A stretch of DNA of 25,375 nt from contig CAYMEB010000044.1 in the NCBI GenBank assembly GCA_964389095.1, forward strand, positions 1 through 25,375, read 5' to 3'. A program made the position numbers and the translations under genes. Position 1 is the stretch's first letter; the number at the start of each line of letters is the position of its first letter. The notes under the pieces were generated by a model. That model worked only from the letters and a program-made list of their open reading frames with translations, was not told where the DNA came from and did not search any database. This document shows, one piece after another, positions 15,841 to 23,484 of this stretch. The stretch comes from JABFRJ01 sp964389095. GTDB taxonomy: Bacteria > Pseudomonadota > Alphaproteobacteria > Rhizobiales > Hyphomicrobiaceae.

Positions 15841-15880
15841 ATGGGGTGCGACCGCTTTACCGTCCCGAGACCTCTTGGCC

Positions 15881-16600
15881 TCAGGCCTGCGGCTTTCCGT
15901 TCGCTGCGTCAGCGCCCGCTTCACTTGACGAGCCCTCTGCACTGGTCTGACCGTCGGTATTGTCCGACGACATGCCTGACGGCGACGCGGCGAACTGGGA
16001 GGGCTGGCTTCCAGGCTTCGGTCCGCCGGTTGCGACGACGACCATAGCCGGGCGAAGCACTCGCCCCTCGATCGTGTAGCCGGATTGGAATACCTGGACG
16101 ACAGTTCCCGAAGGGACGTCCGGCCTGGGCAATTCCATCACGGCCTGATGAAAATGCGGGTTGAACGGCTCGTTTTCCGGCGCGACGCGCTTCACGCCGT
16201 GACGTTCCAGGGCATTCAAGAATTCCCGCTCGATGAGCGATACGCCCTCGGCGAGAGATTTCAGTGCCGGATCTGAGTCCGCCGCGCCGGCAGGAACGGC
16301 ACCCAGTGCTCGCTGGAAGTTGTCACCTACCGTCAACACGTCGCGAGCGAACTTCGTGATCGCGTACTTGGCTGTCTCTTCCTTTTCACGTTCCGTCCGC
16401 TTGCGAATGTTCTCCACATCGGCATGAGCGCGCAAGACCCGGTCCTTCAGGTCGGCGATCTCACGCCTCAGTTCGCCAATGAGGTCGTCATGGTGCTTGG
16501 GAACCGCCTCCGCCGTCGAAGGCTGCCGGGGCTCCGGCGAACCGGTCTCAGTCACATTTTCGGGCGCCGTGGGTTCGGGCGTCTTCGGCTCGGTGCTCAT
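15881..16600 (-). CDS. grpE: Nucleotide exchange factor GrpE
   Basis: GrpE releases ADP from DnaK and so resets the Hsp70 cycle. The 239-residue protein has an acidic, proline-rich N-terminal tail, a long coiled-coil helix (about 40-90; LIGELRREIADLKDRVLRAH and ADVENIRKRTEREKEETAKY), and the C-terminal beta-domain signature (GVKRVAPENEPFNPHFHQAV, then VVQVFQSGYTIEGRVLRPAM). The last 40 or so residues are Ser/Gly/Ala-rich and dispensable-looking. ATG 16598-16600 has GGAGA about six bases upstream; the longer open frame is not needed. It follows hrcA by 74 bp in the same direction, consistent with a trpS-hrcA-grpE transcript, and its 3' end faces glyQ with 40 bp between stops and no obvious T-tract terminator. 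Confidence 0.97.
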   Translation of the reverse strand: MSTEPKTPEPTAPENVTETGSPEPRQPSTAEAVPKHHDDLIGELRREIADLKDRVLRAHADVENIRKRTEREKEETAKYAITKFARDVLTVGDNFQRALGAVPAGAADSDPALKSLAEGVSLIEREFLNALERHGVKRVAPENEPFNPHFHQAVMELPRPDVPSGTVVQVFQSGYTIEGRVLRPAMVVVATGGPKPGSQPSQFAASPSGMSSDNTDGQTSAEGSSSEAGADAANGKPQA

Positions 16601-16674
16601 GGTATCTCCGTCGTTCTTCGCGACGACATCAGACAAGGAAAACCAGGGGGATATCGGCGCTGCGTTGCGAAAAA

Positions 16675-17745
16675 TCAAGTCAACAGCTTGCCGACCAACC
16701 GCGCCGTATAGTCCACCATGGGTATGATCCGGGCGTAGTTCAGCCGCGTCGGACCAATCACTCCCAGGATACCGACGATTTTCCGCGTTTCGTCCCTGAA
16801 GGGCGAGACCACGAGCGACGAGCCGGTCAGCGAGAACAGCTTGTTCTCCGAGCCGATAAAGATTGACACGCCCTCCCCCTTCTCCGCCAGATCCAGCAGC
16901 TGGATCATCTCGCGCTTCGTCTCGAGGTCGGAAAAGAGCTGCCGAATCCTTTCGAGTTCCTCCAGTGCCTCGACGTTCTTGAGCAGATTGGCTTGTCCCC
17001 GAACAATCAGGCTCTTGCGCTCGTCCAGAGAACCCGACCAGACCGCCAACCCGGCGTGTACGACGCGCTGCGTGAGCTGGTCCAGTTCGGCCTGAGCCAG
17101 TGCCAGTTGTTCCTCTATCCTCTTCTGGGCATCGGCGAGGGTCATCCCGGACGCGTAGCGATTCAGGTAGTTGGCTGCCTCGACGAGAGCGGATGCCGGC
17201 ACACCGACCGGCGTCGCGATCACCCGATTTTCCACACTGCCGTCCTCGCCGACGATGATGACCAAGGCTTTGCCGGGCTCGAGGCCGACGAACTCGATCT
17301 GCTTCAAGCGCGCAGTGTGCTTTTCTGCGATGACTACTCCTGCACAGTGCGACAGCCCAGAGATCGTCTCGCTCGCATCCGCAAGGACCTGGTCGGCGGA
17401 CGATTGGCCTCTGACCTTGATCTGGGCATCCAGTCGGTGCCGCTCCTCCTCGGGGAGGGATCCGACCTCGAGCAACCCGTCGACAAACAGCCTCAATCCC
17501 TGCTCGGTCGGCAAACGTCCAGCCGAAGTGTGAGGCGAAAAGATGAGCCCCAGTTGCTCCAGGTCCGACATGACGTTTCGGACGGACGCGGGCGACAGCT
17601 GCATCGGCAGAGCCCGCGACAAGTTCCTCGAGCCGACGGGCTCCCCTGTCGAGAGGTAGGTCTCCACGATCGAGCGAAAAATCGTCCTCGTACGCTGGTC
17701 GAGGCGCTGCAACTCCGTGATGCTCTTCAAGGTCTCGCGTTGCAC
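16675..17745 (-). CDS. hrcA: Heat-inducible transcription repressor HrcA
   Basis: HrcA represses chaperone operons by binding CIRCE elements and depends on GroEL for activity. The protein has the N-terminal winged-helix domain (IFRSIVETYLSTGEPVGSRN, LSPASVRNVMSDLEQLGL, SPHTSAGRLPTEQGLRLFVD), a GAF-like middle and the C-terminal IGPTRLNYARIIPMVDYTA. The start is uncertain. GTG 17745, with GGAA six bases upstream, gives 356 residues, near the family norm. GTG 17817 gives 380 residues but overlaps the trpS end by 29 bp. It lies directly behind trpS and before grpE. No CIRCE element (TTAGCACTC-N9-GAGTGCTAA) was seen in front of hrcA, grpE or trpS, so its targets, such as groESL, lie outside the window. 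Confidence 0.95.
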   Translation of the reverse strand: MQRETLKSITELQRLDQRTRTIFRSIVETYLSTGEPVGSRNLSRALPMQLSPASVRNVMSDLEQLGLIFSPHTSAGRLPTEQGLRLFVDGLLEVGSLPEEERHRLDAQIKVRGQSSADQVLADASETISGLSHCAGVVIAEKHTARLKQIEFVGLEPGKALVIIVGEDGSVENRVIATPVGVPASALVEAANYLNRYASGMTLADAQKRIEEQLALAQAELDQLTQRVVHAGLAVWSGSLDERKSLIVRGQANLLKNVEALEELERIRQLFSDLETKREMIQLLDLAEKGEGVSIFIGSENKLFSLTGSSLVVSPFRDETRKIVGILGVIGPTRLNYARIIPMVDYTARLVGKLLT

Positions 17746-17788
17746 GACACGTTCCGATCGCTCCGAGCTGCGGGTTGCCCCAGGGGCG

Positions 17789-18823
17789 TCAGCGACCCAC
17801 AAACCCCACGATGTCACGAACTTTTCTCATGATCGGCGATGCTATCGCACGGGCACGATCCGCTCCATCGACGAGAATCCTGTCTATTTCGGCGGGGTCC
17901 TTCAAGAGGCGACGCATCTCCGCGTTGACTGGGGATACCTTTGCGACCGCCACATCCGCGAGCGCCTTCTTGAAAGTCGAAAACTGTGCGCCGCCTAACT
18001 CGCGCAACACGTCCAGTTTCTGCACGTTGGTCAGTGCCGCATAGATGCCGACGAGATTGTCCGCTTCGGGGCGGGCGTCGAGACCAGCGATTTCCGTCGG
18101 AAGAGGTTCGGGATCGGTTTTCGCCTTCTGAATCTTTCGGGCAATCGAATCCGCATCATCCGTCATGTTGATCCTCGAAAGATCGGACGGATCGGACTTC
18201 GACATCTTCTTAGTGCCGTCTCTCAGGCTCATCACTCTCGTTGCAGGCCCCATGATGACCGGCTCGCAGAGGGGAAAAAACTGCTCGCCATAACCATGTT
18301 CCGCGATCGCGGCACGGTAGTCCTTGTTGAACTTCTGCGCGATGTCACGGGCAAGCTCCAGGTGCTGCTTCTGATCATCGCCGACTGGAACATGCGTGGC
18401 CTGGTAGACGAGAATGTCGGCCGCCATGAGCACCGGGTAGTCATACAACCCGATGGAGGCATTCTCCCGGTCCTTGCCGGCCTTTTCCTTGAACTGGGTC
18501 ATCTTGTTGAGCCAGCCCAGACGCGCAATGCAATTGAAGACCCACGCGAGCTCGGCGTGTTCGGCCACTTGGCTCTGGTTGAAGAGAATCGACTTCGTCG
18601 GATCGAGGCCGGCAGCGATGTAGGCGGCGGTGACGTCGCGGATCGATTGCCGCAACTCCTTGGGATCCTGCCACACGGTAATCGCATGCATGTCGACGAT
18701 GCAGTAGATGCACTCGTGGCTCGACTGCATTTCCACCCAGCGCACGAGAGCTCCCAGGTAGTTACCCAGGTGCAGGTTGCCGGTCGGCTGCATGCCGGAG
18801 AAAACGCGCGGCTTGAAGGTCAT
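17789..18823 (-). CDS. trpS: Tryptophanyl-tRNA synthetase
   Basis: TrpS charges tRNA-Trp in the cytoplasm. The 344-residue protein is a class I synthetase of normal length. It has the HIGH-type motif in GMQPTGNLHLGNYLGA (HLGN at 18-21), the family segments LYDYPVLMAADILVYQATHV and PVGDDQKQHLELARDIAQKF, and the KMSKS loop intact at 206-210 (KKMSKSDPSD). The ATG at 18821-18823 fits the family N-terminus (MTFKPRVFSGMQP); the longer open frame to 18934 has no homology look and would cover the probable promoter. The J-domain protein gene ends 153 bp upstream on the same strand, and hrcA begins within or just after the 3' end. Pairing with hrcA-grpE is unusual, since alphaproteobacterial hrcA often follows rph. 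Confidence 0.98.
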   Translation of the reverse strand: MTFKPRVFSGMQPTGNLHLGNYLGALVRWVEMQSSHECIYCIVDMHAITVWQDPKELRQSIRDVTAAYIAAGLDPTKSILFNQSQVAEHAELAWVFNCIARLGWLNKMTQFKEKAGKDRENASIGLYDYPVLMAADILVYQATHVPVGDDQKQHLELARDIAQKFNKDYRAAIAEHGYGEQFFPLCEPVIMGPATRVMSLRDGTKKMSKSDPSDLSRINMTDDADSIARKIQKAKTDPEPLPTEIAGLDARPEADNLVGIYAALTNVQKLDVLRELGGAQFSTFKKALADVAVAKVSPVNAEMRRLLKDPAEIDRILVDGADRARAIASPIMRKVRDIVGFVGR

Positions 18824-18856
18824 TGGATCATGGTCCCGGTGCGTTCTTGCGGGGGC

Positions 18857-18885
18857 CTTATCGCCCGCTCGGACGCGGGATGCAA
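18857..18885 (-). promoter_or_regulatory. Possible promoter of trpS-hrcA-grpE
   Basis: On the minus strand TTGCAT (18885-18880) and GATAAG (18862-18857) are separated by 17 bases, with three and four matches to the sigma70 consensus. The spacer contains a short inverted repeat, CCCGC/GCGGG. It lies 34 bp before the trpS ATG, in the 153-bp gap behind the J-domain gene, which would make trpS-hrcA-grpE its own unit. The boxes are weak. Confidence 0.3.
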
Positions 18886-18976
18886 GAAGGCGGTCCAGCC
18901 CAGCCTGCGGAGGTTTTGCCCGGGCACGGAGCAACGAACTCAGGTCGCATGAAAAGTGCGCTCGATTCGGCCGGCC

Positions 18977-20368
18977 TCATGCGACCTGGCGGCGGCCGGA
19001 AATCACGTCCCAGGCTATGTTGATCTGCTTCATCCGATCCTCGCGCAGCTGCCGGTCGGCATCGTCCTTGGCGTGATCAGGATGCCAACTCTGCCGGAGC
19101 CCGTCGACGATCTTCTTGACCACGGTGGTACTGGCATCCGGATTGATGCCGAGCATCTCGAAAGCCTCCCCAACAGACGCCGGTTCGGCCGGAACCGCCT
19201 GTCTTGCCTTGGATGCCTCCACCTCCGTGTTTGCGGATGCCTCAGCCCTGCGCAATATCCGGCCCAGTTCCGCGATTGCACCCTCGACCGTCACACGCAC
19301 ATCCCCCCAAGCCTCTGCTGCCACCAGTTCGGTGAGCCGGTCGGACAATAGTCGGGCCTGAACTTCTGCAAGATCCTCGGCCAGGAGCTTCTTGATCGCC
19401 GTGTCGCTCACCCGGGAGAGCCGTTCCCGAACCTCGCGGTGCAGGTTCACCGCCTTTGCAATCAGTTCCGAGCAGAGTGCAGCTCCGGCATCATGCCCGC
19501 TCGAGCCTTCGGCATCGACTGGCTTGTATTCTGCCCGCGACATTCCCCGAGGGCGCAGCTTTCTGAGACGATCGGCGGCGAGCCAGAGCGCGACGATGAT
19601 CGACATCAGCGCGATGACCCTCAGCGCATCGAAGCCTCCGCTCGCGGACGGAGCTCTCTCCGTGGTCGTTACCCAGTCGCCTATCGAGCCAGACGTCTCC
19701 AGGGATTGTGAAGCGGCGGCATCTTCGCCCGCGATCGTCGGCTCGATCGGCGGCAATGGCAACGACACTGGTTGCAAGCCCGGAGAACCCTGCGATTGCG
19801 CCTGAGGCTCCGTCGGCTGTGCCGTGCGCCCGCGAGGGAGTTCAGTCACGCGTGCGCGGCCTGCCGGCTCCGGCGCAGAGAAGCGCGCCGCGATCCCCAC
19901 GACCGGAGCATACCCGGAGGGTAAGGCTACGCCCTGTGACTGGTTCGGATACCGGCGGTTCGCTGCGCTCTGAGTCCGCCAAATGGGTCCGATGGCGATA
20001 TGGATCCGCCCGTTTTCGAGCCTAACCCGGCGCGGCGGCCTGTCATTTGCCGCTGCGACGACGGATGCCCACGCCACCGGTGTCGCACCGCACATCATAT
20101 CGAAACGGTGGATCATCCAAGTTCGGCATCTGTCCGGCTGTCCCGGAGCGCATGCCGTGAACGGATGCTGATTGTGCTGCCCGACGATCCGATAGGCCCG
20201 TTCTGTCGACGGGGCCAACCGGATGCGCCCCTGCTCTATCGAGCAATGGAACGGCATCGCAACATACGTGCTTGCCATCGCCGTGGCCGAGAACGCCGCA
20301 ATGCCGCACGCTGCAGCCGAGGCTACAGCAGTCAATCGACCGCGGCCGTAACCGAAGGTACCCCTCAC
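18977..20368 (-). CDS. Membrane-anchored J-domain protein
   Basis: A 463-residue protein. Residues 1-32 look like a signal peptide (RGRLTAVASAAACGIAAFSA, ending near AMAS). Residues 33-165 form a region with five cysteines (C42, C73, C81, C93 and one in the signal), probably periplasmic. A Pro/Ser-rich linker leads to one membrane helix (about 250-266, VIALMSIIVALWLAADR) and a helical, charged segment (295-380). The C-terminal 60 residues are a J-domain core: EAFEMLGINPDASTTVVKKI, the HPD triad at 429-431, then QINIAWDVISGR. A cytoplasmic J domain would stimulate DnaK; the periplasmic part may sense or hold a substrate. The start is GTG 20368, overlapping the preceding small ORF stop (GTGA). 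It lies upstream of trpS, hrcA and grpE on the same strand. The specific function is unknown. Confidence 0.85.
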   Translation of the reverse strand: MRGTFGYGRGRLTAVASAAACGIAAFSATAMASTYVAMPFHCSIEQGRIRLAPSTERAYRIVGQHNQHPFTACAPGQPDRCRTWMIHRFDMMCGATPVAWASVVAAANDRPPRRVRLENGRIHIAIGPIWRTQSAANRRYPNQSQGVALPSGYAPVVGIAARFSAPEPAGRARVTELPRGRTAQPTEPQAQSQGSPGLQPVSLPLPPIEPTIAGEDAAASQSLETSGSIGDWVTTTERAPSASGGFDALRVIALMSIIVALWLAADRLRKLRPRGMSRAEYKPVDAEGSSGHDAGAALCSELIAKAVNLHREVRERLSRVSDTAIKKLLAEDLAEVQARLLSDRLTELVAAEAWGDVRVTVEGAIAELGRILRRAEASANTEVEASKARQAVPAEPASVGEAFEMLGINPDASTTVVKKIVDGLRQSWHPDHAKDDADRQLREDRMKQINIAWDVISGRRQVA

Positions 20369-20593
20369 AACGCCCCCTGGGTCATGACATCGGCGCGTAC
20401 TTCGTTCGCGCGCCCCGCCAACGCATCGACCGCCGCCACTACCTCATTGCCGAGCGAAAATGGCCGTTCCAGTTTGGCCAGATTATGACCTGTGAGCCCC
20501 AGTTCAGCTGCGGCGCAAATCAGGCCGGACCGAATGACATCGCTCCATGACGCGGGCCGGCAGCACGAAACGCGGGCGCTCCTCGCCCCTCAT
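20365..20593 (-). pseudogene. Small frame-disrupted ORF between dppF and the J-domain gene
   Basis: The ATG at 20593-20591 overlaps the dppF stop as ATGA and opens MRGEERPRFVLPARVME before running to a stop after 29 codons. Near 20545 the +1 frame takes over as SDVIRSGLICAAAELGL and continues for about 58 residues (ERPFSLGNEVVAAVDALAGR, NEVRADVMTQGAL) to a TGA at 20367-20365 that overlaps the J-domain GTG. The second part has no ATG or GTG start near its beginning, yet has a protein-like composition. The two halves together would make a 75-80 residue protein stitched to both neighbours by 4-nt overlaps. This could be a decayed or frameshifted gene, a sequencing error, or chance. The second frame is also the dppF frame after its stop. 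I do not recognise it. Confidence 0.3.
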
Positions 20594-21591
20594 GAAACGT
20601 CATTGAGGTGACACGCAGCCATCCGCTTGGGCGCGATCTCCTTCAGGCGCGGTGCCTCGATCCGACACCGCTCGGTCGCAAGAGCGCAGCGAGGATGGAA
20701 GTGACACCCTGTCGGCGGCGATAGTGCTGACGGGATTTCGCCCTCGATGGGCTGGAACTCCCGCCTTCCCTTCTGAATTCGGGGTACCTCCGCCAGCAAC
20801 GCCTTCGAATAAGGGTGGTTGGGTTGCCCAAAAAGCTCCTCGGTCGGGGCGCTCTCGACCACCCGGCCCAGATACATGATGACGACCCTGTCGGAGATGT
20901 GCTGCACGACGCCCAGATCGTGGCTGATGAACAGATAGGTCAGATCGAGCTGGTCACGCAGATCCATGAACAGATTGATGACCTGTGCCTGGATCGAGAC
21001 GTCGAGCGCGGCAATCGCCTCGTCGCAGACCAGGAACTCGGGTTTGACGGCAAGCGCGCGAGCGATACCGATGCGGCTTCGCTGCCCGCCGGAAAACTGA
21101 TGCGGAAATCGGCGTGCGAATGCCGAGTCCAGTCCCACACGAAGCAGCATATCCGACACGAAGCCCGAGACGTCCCGGCGGTTCACGATGCCATGAAATA
21201 CCGGCGCCTCGCCGATGATCGATTCGACCCTGGCTCGCGGGTTGAGGGATGCGTACGGATCCTGAAAGATCATCTGGATGCCGAGGCGCGCCGACCTCGC
21301 TTCCCCGCCGGAAAGGCTCTGACGGTCGCGTCCCTTGAAACGGACGACACCCGCCGTCGGCTCAAGGATGCCGGCAATCATGCGGCCCAGGGTAGATTTG
21401 CCGCATCCCGACTCACCGACGAGACCGACCACCTCGCCCTTCCTGAGCGCGAGATCCACGCCGTCGACGGCCTGAACCACTTCCTCGCGAATATCGGCGC
21501 CCAGCTTCGCCGCGATGCGTCCGGCCAAGTCGACCGCCTTCTTGAACCGCTTGCTCAGGCCGACAGCTTCGACGATAGGGACGTCACTCAT
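20590..21591 (-). CDS. dppF: Peptide ABC transporter ATP-binding protein, DppF type
   Basis: A 333-residue cytoplasmic ATPase of a peptide/nickel importer. It has Walker A GESGCGKST (59-67), a Q-loop IQMIFQDPYASLNPRA (105-120), the signature FSGGQRSR (166-173), Walker B FLVCDEAIAALD (186-197, with Ala in place of the common Pro after DE), and the H-loop FISHDLGVVQHI. The C-terminal oligopeptide-transporter tail has the cysteine-rich GCHFHPRCALATERC. Its start overlaps dppD by 8 nt (21584-21591). It is the fourth gene of dppBCDF. The gene name denotes family and position; substrate specificity (dipeptide, oligopeptide, opine, nickel) cannot be decided because no binding protein gene is present. 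Confidence 0.95.
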   Translation of the reverse strand: MSDVPIVEAVGLSKRFKKAVDLAGRIAAKLGADIREEVVQAVDGVDLALRKGEVVGLVGESGCGKSTLGRMIAGILEPTAGVVRFKGRDRQSLSGGEARSARLGIQMIFQDPYASLNPRARVESIIGEAPVFHGIVNRRDVSGFVSDMLLRVGLDSAFARRFPHQFSGGQRSRIGIARALAVKPEFLVCDEAIAALDVSIQAQVINLFMDLRDQLDLTYLFISHDLGVVQHISDRVVIMYLGRVVESAPTEELFGQPNHPYSKALLAEVPRIQKGRREFQPIEGEIPSALSPPTGCHFHPRCALATERCRIEAPRLKEIAPKRMAACHLNDVS

Positions 21592-22588
21592 GGCTGGTCC
21601 CTTCCGTCAATGGATTGCAACATCTGACACTATGGGCAGCCCCAATCTCCCTCATGTCCTGTGGTTCGCTGCATTTCGAGGCGATCGCCCGGTTGCAACG
21701 AGCCTCGAACGCGCACCCTCGCGGCAGGGCGAGCAGCGACGGCGTCATGCCCGGGATCTGCGTCAAACGCCGACCGCGCCGGTTGTTGCTCGGTACCGAG
21801 CCGATCAACCCGGCGGTATAGGGATGGCGGGGAGACTCGACGAGACGGTCTGTAGCGGCCGTCTCCACGATTCTTCCCGCGTACATAACAGCGACCCGGT
21901 CCGCCAGAGCAGACACGATTGCGAGGTCGTGCGAGATCCAGATCAGCGCGGTACCCGATTTCCTGCAAAGACTCTGGACCTCGTGCAGAATCTGCGCCTG
22001 GATCGTCACGTCAAGGGCCGTCGTCGGCTCATCGGCGATGATCAGGTCCGGCTTGTTCAAGAACGCGGTCGCGATCGCCACGCGTTGCCGCATTCCGCCG
22101 GATAATTCGTGCGGATAGCAGCCGAGCCGTTGCTCCGGCGACGGCATTCCGGTCATCGCCAGCGCGTCCCGCGCAATCGCCCGGGCCTCCTCCCGGGATA
22201 CGGCGCGATGCGCCTGGACCGCCTCGATCATCTGGGTATCAATTCTCAGGACCGGATTGAGCGTCATCATCGGGTCCTGGAAGATCATCGCGATCCGGTT
22301 GCCCCGCAGCGAGCGCCGGGTTTCCTCGCCGGCTTGAATCAGGTCGATCCCATTAAATCGGATCGAGCCGGAAACAATCCGGCCAGGCGGATCGATCAGA
22401 CCAATAATGGAGAACCCGGTTATCGACTTGCCAGAGCCGGACTCTCCGACGAGGCCGAGCACTTCACCCCGACGCACCGCGAAGCTGACACCGTCCACGG
22501 CCTTCACGACCCCAGCCTTGGTGAAGAAGTGCGTCGTCAAGTTTTCGACGAGGAGCGTCGGCTGCTCATTGGTTGCGTTCGCGCTCAT
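21584..22588 (-). CDS. dppD: Peptide ABC transporter ATP-binding protein, DppD type
   Basis: A 334-residue cytoplasmic ATPase that would pair with DppF under the DppB/DppC channel. Walker A is GESGSGKS (48-55), the Q-loop region AMIFQDPMMTLNPV, the signature LSGGMRQRV (162-170), Walker B LIIADEPTTALD (182-193) and the H-loop WISHDLAIVSAL. The C-terminal tail GCAFEARCNRAIASKC ending in SVRCCNPL has the spaced cysteines typical of DppD/OppD tails, some of which bind an iron-sulfur cluster. The ATG at 22586-22588 overlaps the dppC stop as ATGA. A longer open frame to 23350 is a shadow of dppC. Confidence 0.95.
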   Translation of the reverse strand: MSANATNEQPTLLVENLTTHFFTKAGVVKAVDGVSFAVRRGEVLGLVGESGSGKSITGFSIIGLIDPPGRIVSGSIRFNGIDLIQAGEETRRSLRGNRIAMIFQDPMMTLNPVLRIDTQMIEAVQAHRAVSREEARAIARDALAMTGMPSPEQRLGCYPHELSGGMRQRVAIATAFLNKPDLIIADEPTTALDVTIQAQILHEVQSLCRKSGTALIWISHDLAIVSALADRVAVMYAGRIVETAATDRLVESPRHPYTAGLIGSVPSNNRRGRRLTQIPGMTPSLLALPRGCAFEARCNRAIASKCSEPQDMREIGAAHSVRCCNPLTEGTSHE

Positions 22589-23484
22589 TTCTGCAGCCTC
22601 GGATTGAGGGCGTCGCGCAACTGGTCGCCGACAAGATTGATCACGACGATAGTCAACAGCAGCACTATTCCAGGGAAGAAACTGATCCAGTACTTCCCTG
22701 ACAGCATGTACTCGAAGCCGTTCGAAATGAGCAGGCCGAGCGAGGGCTCCGTCTGAGGTAGACCGACACCGAGGAACGACAGCGTCGCTTCCAGCGCGAT
22801 GGCGTGGGCGGTCTGAACGGTGGCGACGACGATCAGCGGAGGAAGAACGTTCGGCAGGATGTGGCCGAAGATGATGCGTGGCTGGGAAAGACCAAGGCAC
22901 CGCGCCGCTTCGACATACTCCTTTTGCCGCTCCACCAGCGAAGAGCCACGAACCGTTCGCGCGTAGTAGGCCCACTGAACGGTCACAAGAGCGATGACGA
23001 TCTTGTCGATCCCCTTGCCCATCACGGCAATCATAATCAGAGCGATCAAAATTGCGGGGAATGAAAGCTGCAGGTCGACCAACCGCATGATCAACGTTTC
23101 GGTGCGACCTCCGACGTAGGCTGCCAGAAGCCCGACAGCGCTGCCGAGTGCCATGGCAATGAACCCTGACAGCACTCCAACAGACAAGGAGATCCGCAGG
23201 CCATAGAGCATTGCCGAGGCCAAGTCCCGGCCGGCGCCGTCTGTCCCGAGCCAGTGAGTATAGCCGTAATTGCTCTTGGTGCCCGGAGGCAGCCGGCTGT
23301 CCAATACGTCGACTTGAGCAAGATCGTAGGGGTTCTGGGGGGCGATCCATGGCGCCAAAGCAGCAAGCAGGATCATAATCACCAGCAATACGAACGCGAT
23401 TCCCGCGAGCCGGCTCTCGAAGTAGTCCGACGCGAGGCGACGGAAAGGTGACACGACCCGAGCGGGATCGGATGGGACCGTCAT
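22585..23484 (-). CDS. dppC: Peptide ABC transporter permease, DppC type
   Basis: A 299-residue inner-membrane permease. After a first helix (about 28-50, ending APWIAPQNPYD) it has the DppC mark HWLGTDGAGRDLASAMLYGL, then core helices, the coupling loop EAARCLGLSQPRIIFGHI, EATLSFLGVGLPQTEPSLGL and the C-terminal NLVGDQLRDALNPRLQK. It overlaps dppB upstream (23481-23484) and dppD downstream (22585-22588), both as ATGA, so the genes are translationally coupled. It differs clearly from the dppC-like gene at 2329-3168, so the two sets are not a recent duplication. Confidence 0.95.
   Translation of the reverse strand: MTVPSDPARVVSPFRRLASDYFESRLAGIAFVLLVIMILLAALAPWIAPQNPYDLAQVDVLDSRLPPGTKSNYGYTHWLGTDGAGRDLASAMLYGLRISLSVGVLSGFIAMALGSAVGLLAAYVGGRTETLIMRLVDLQLSFPAILIALIMIAVMGKGIDKIVIALVTVQWAYYARTVRGSSLVERQKEYVEAARCLGLSQPRIIFGHILPNVLPPLIVVATVQTAHAIALEATLSFLGVGLPQTEPSLGLLISNGFEYMLSGKYWISFFPGIVLLLTIVVINLVGDQLRDALNPRLQK

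Noticed and set aside
15871..15892. Short palindrome GGCCTCAGGCC between glyQ and grpE as a bidirectional terminator
   Set aside because: The stem is only five pairs with a one-base loop and there is no T tract on either side.
16601..18976. Search for a CIRCE element near hrcA, grpE and trpS
   Set aside because: No TTAGCACTC or GAGTGCTAA half-site pair is present.
21584..23350. 588-codon frame as a fused ATPase
   Set aside because: The first 250 or so codons are an out-of-frame reading of dppC; the ATPase begins at ATG 22588, overlapping the dppC stop.
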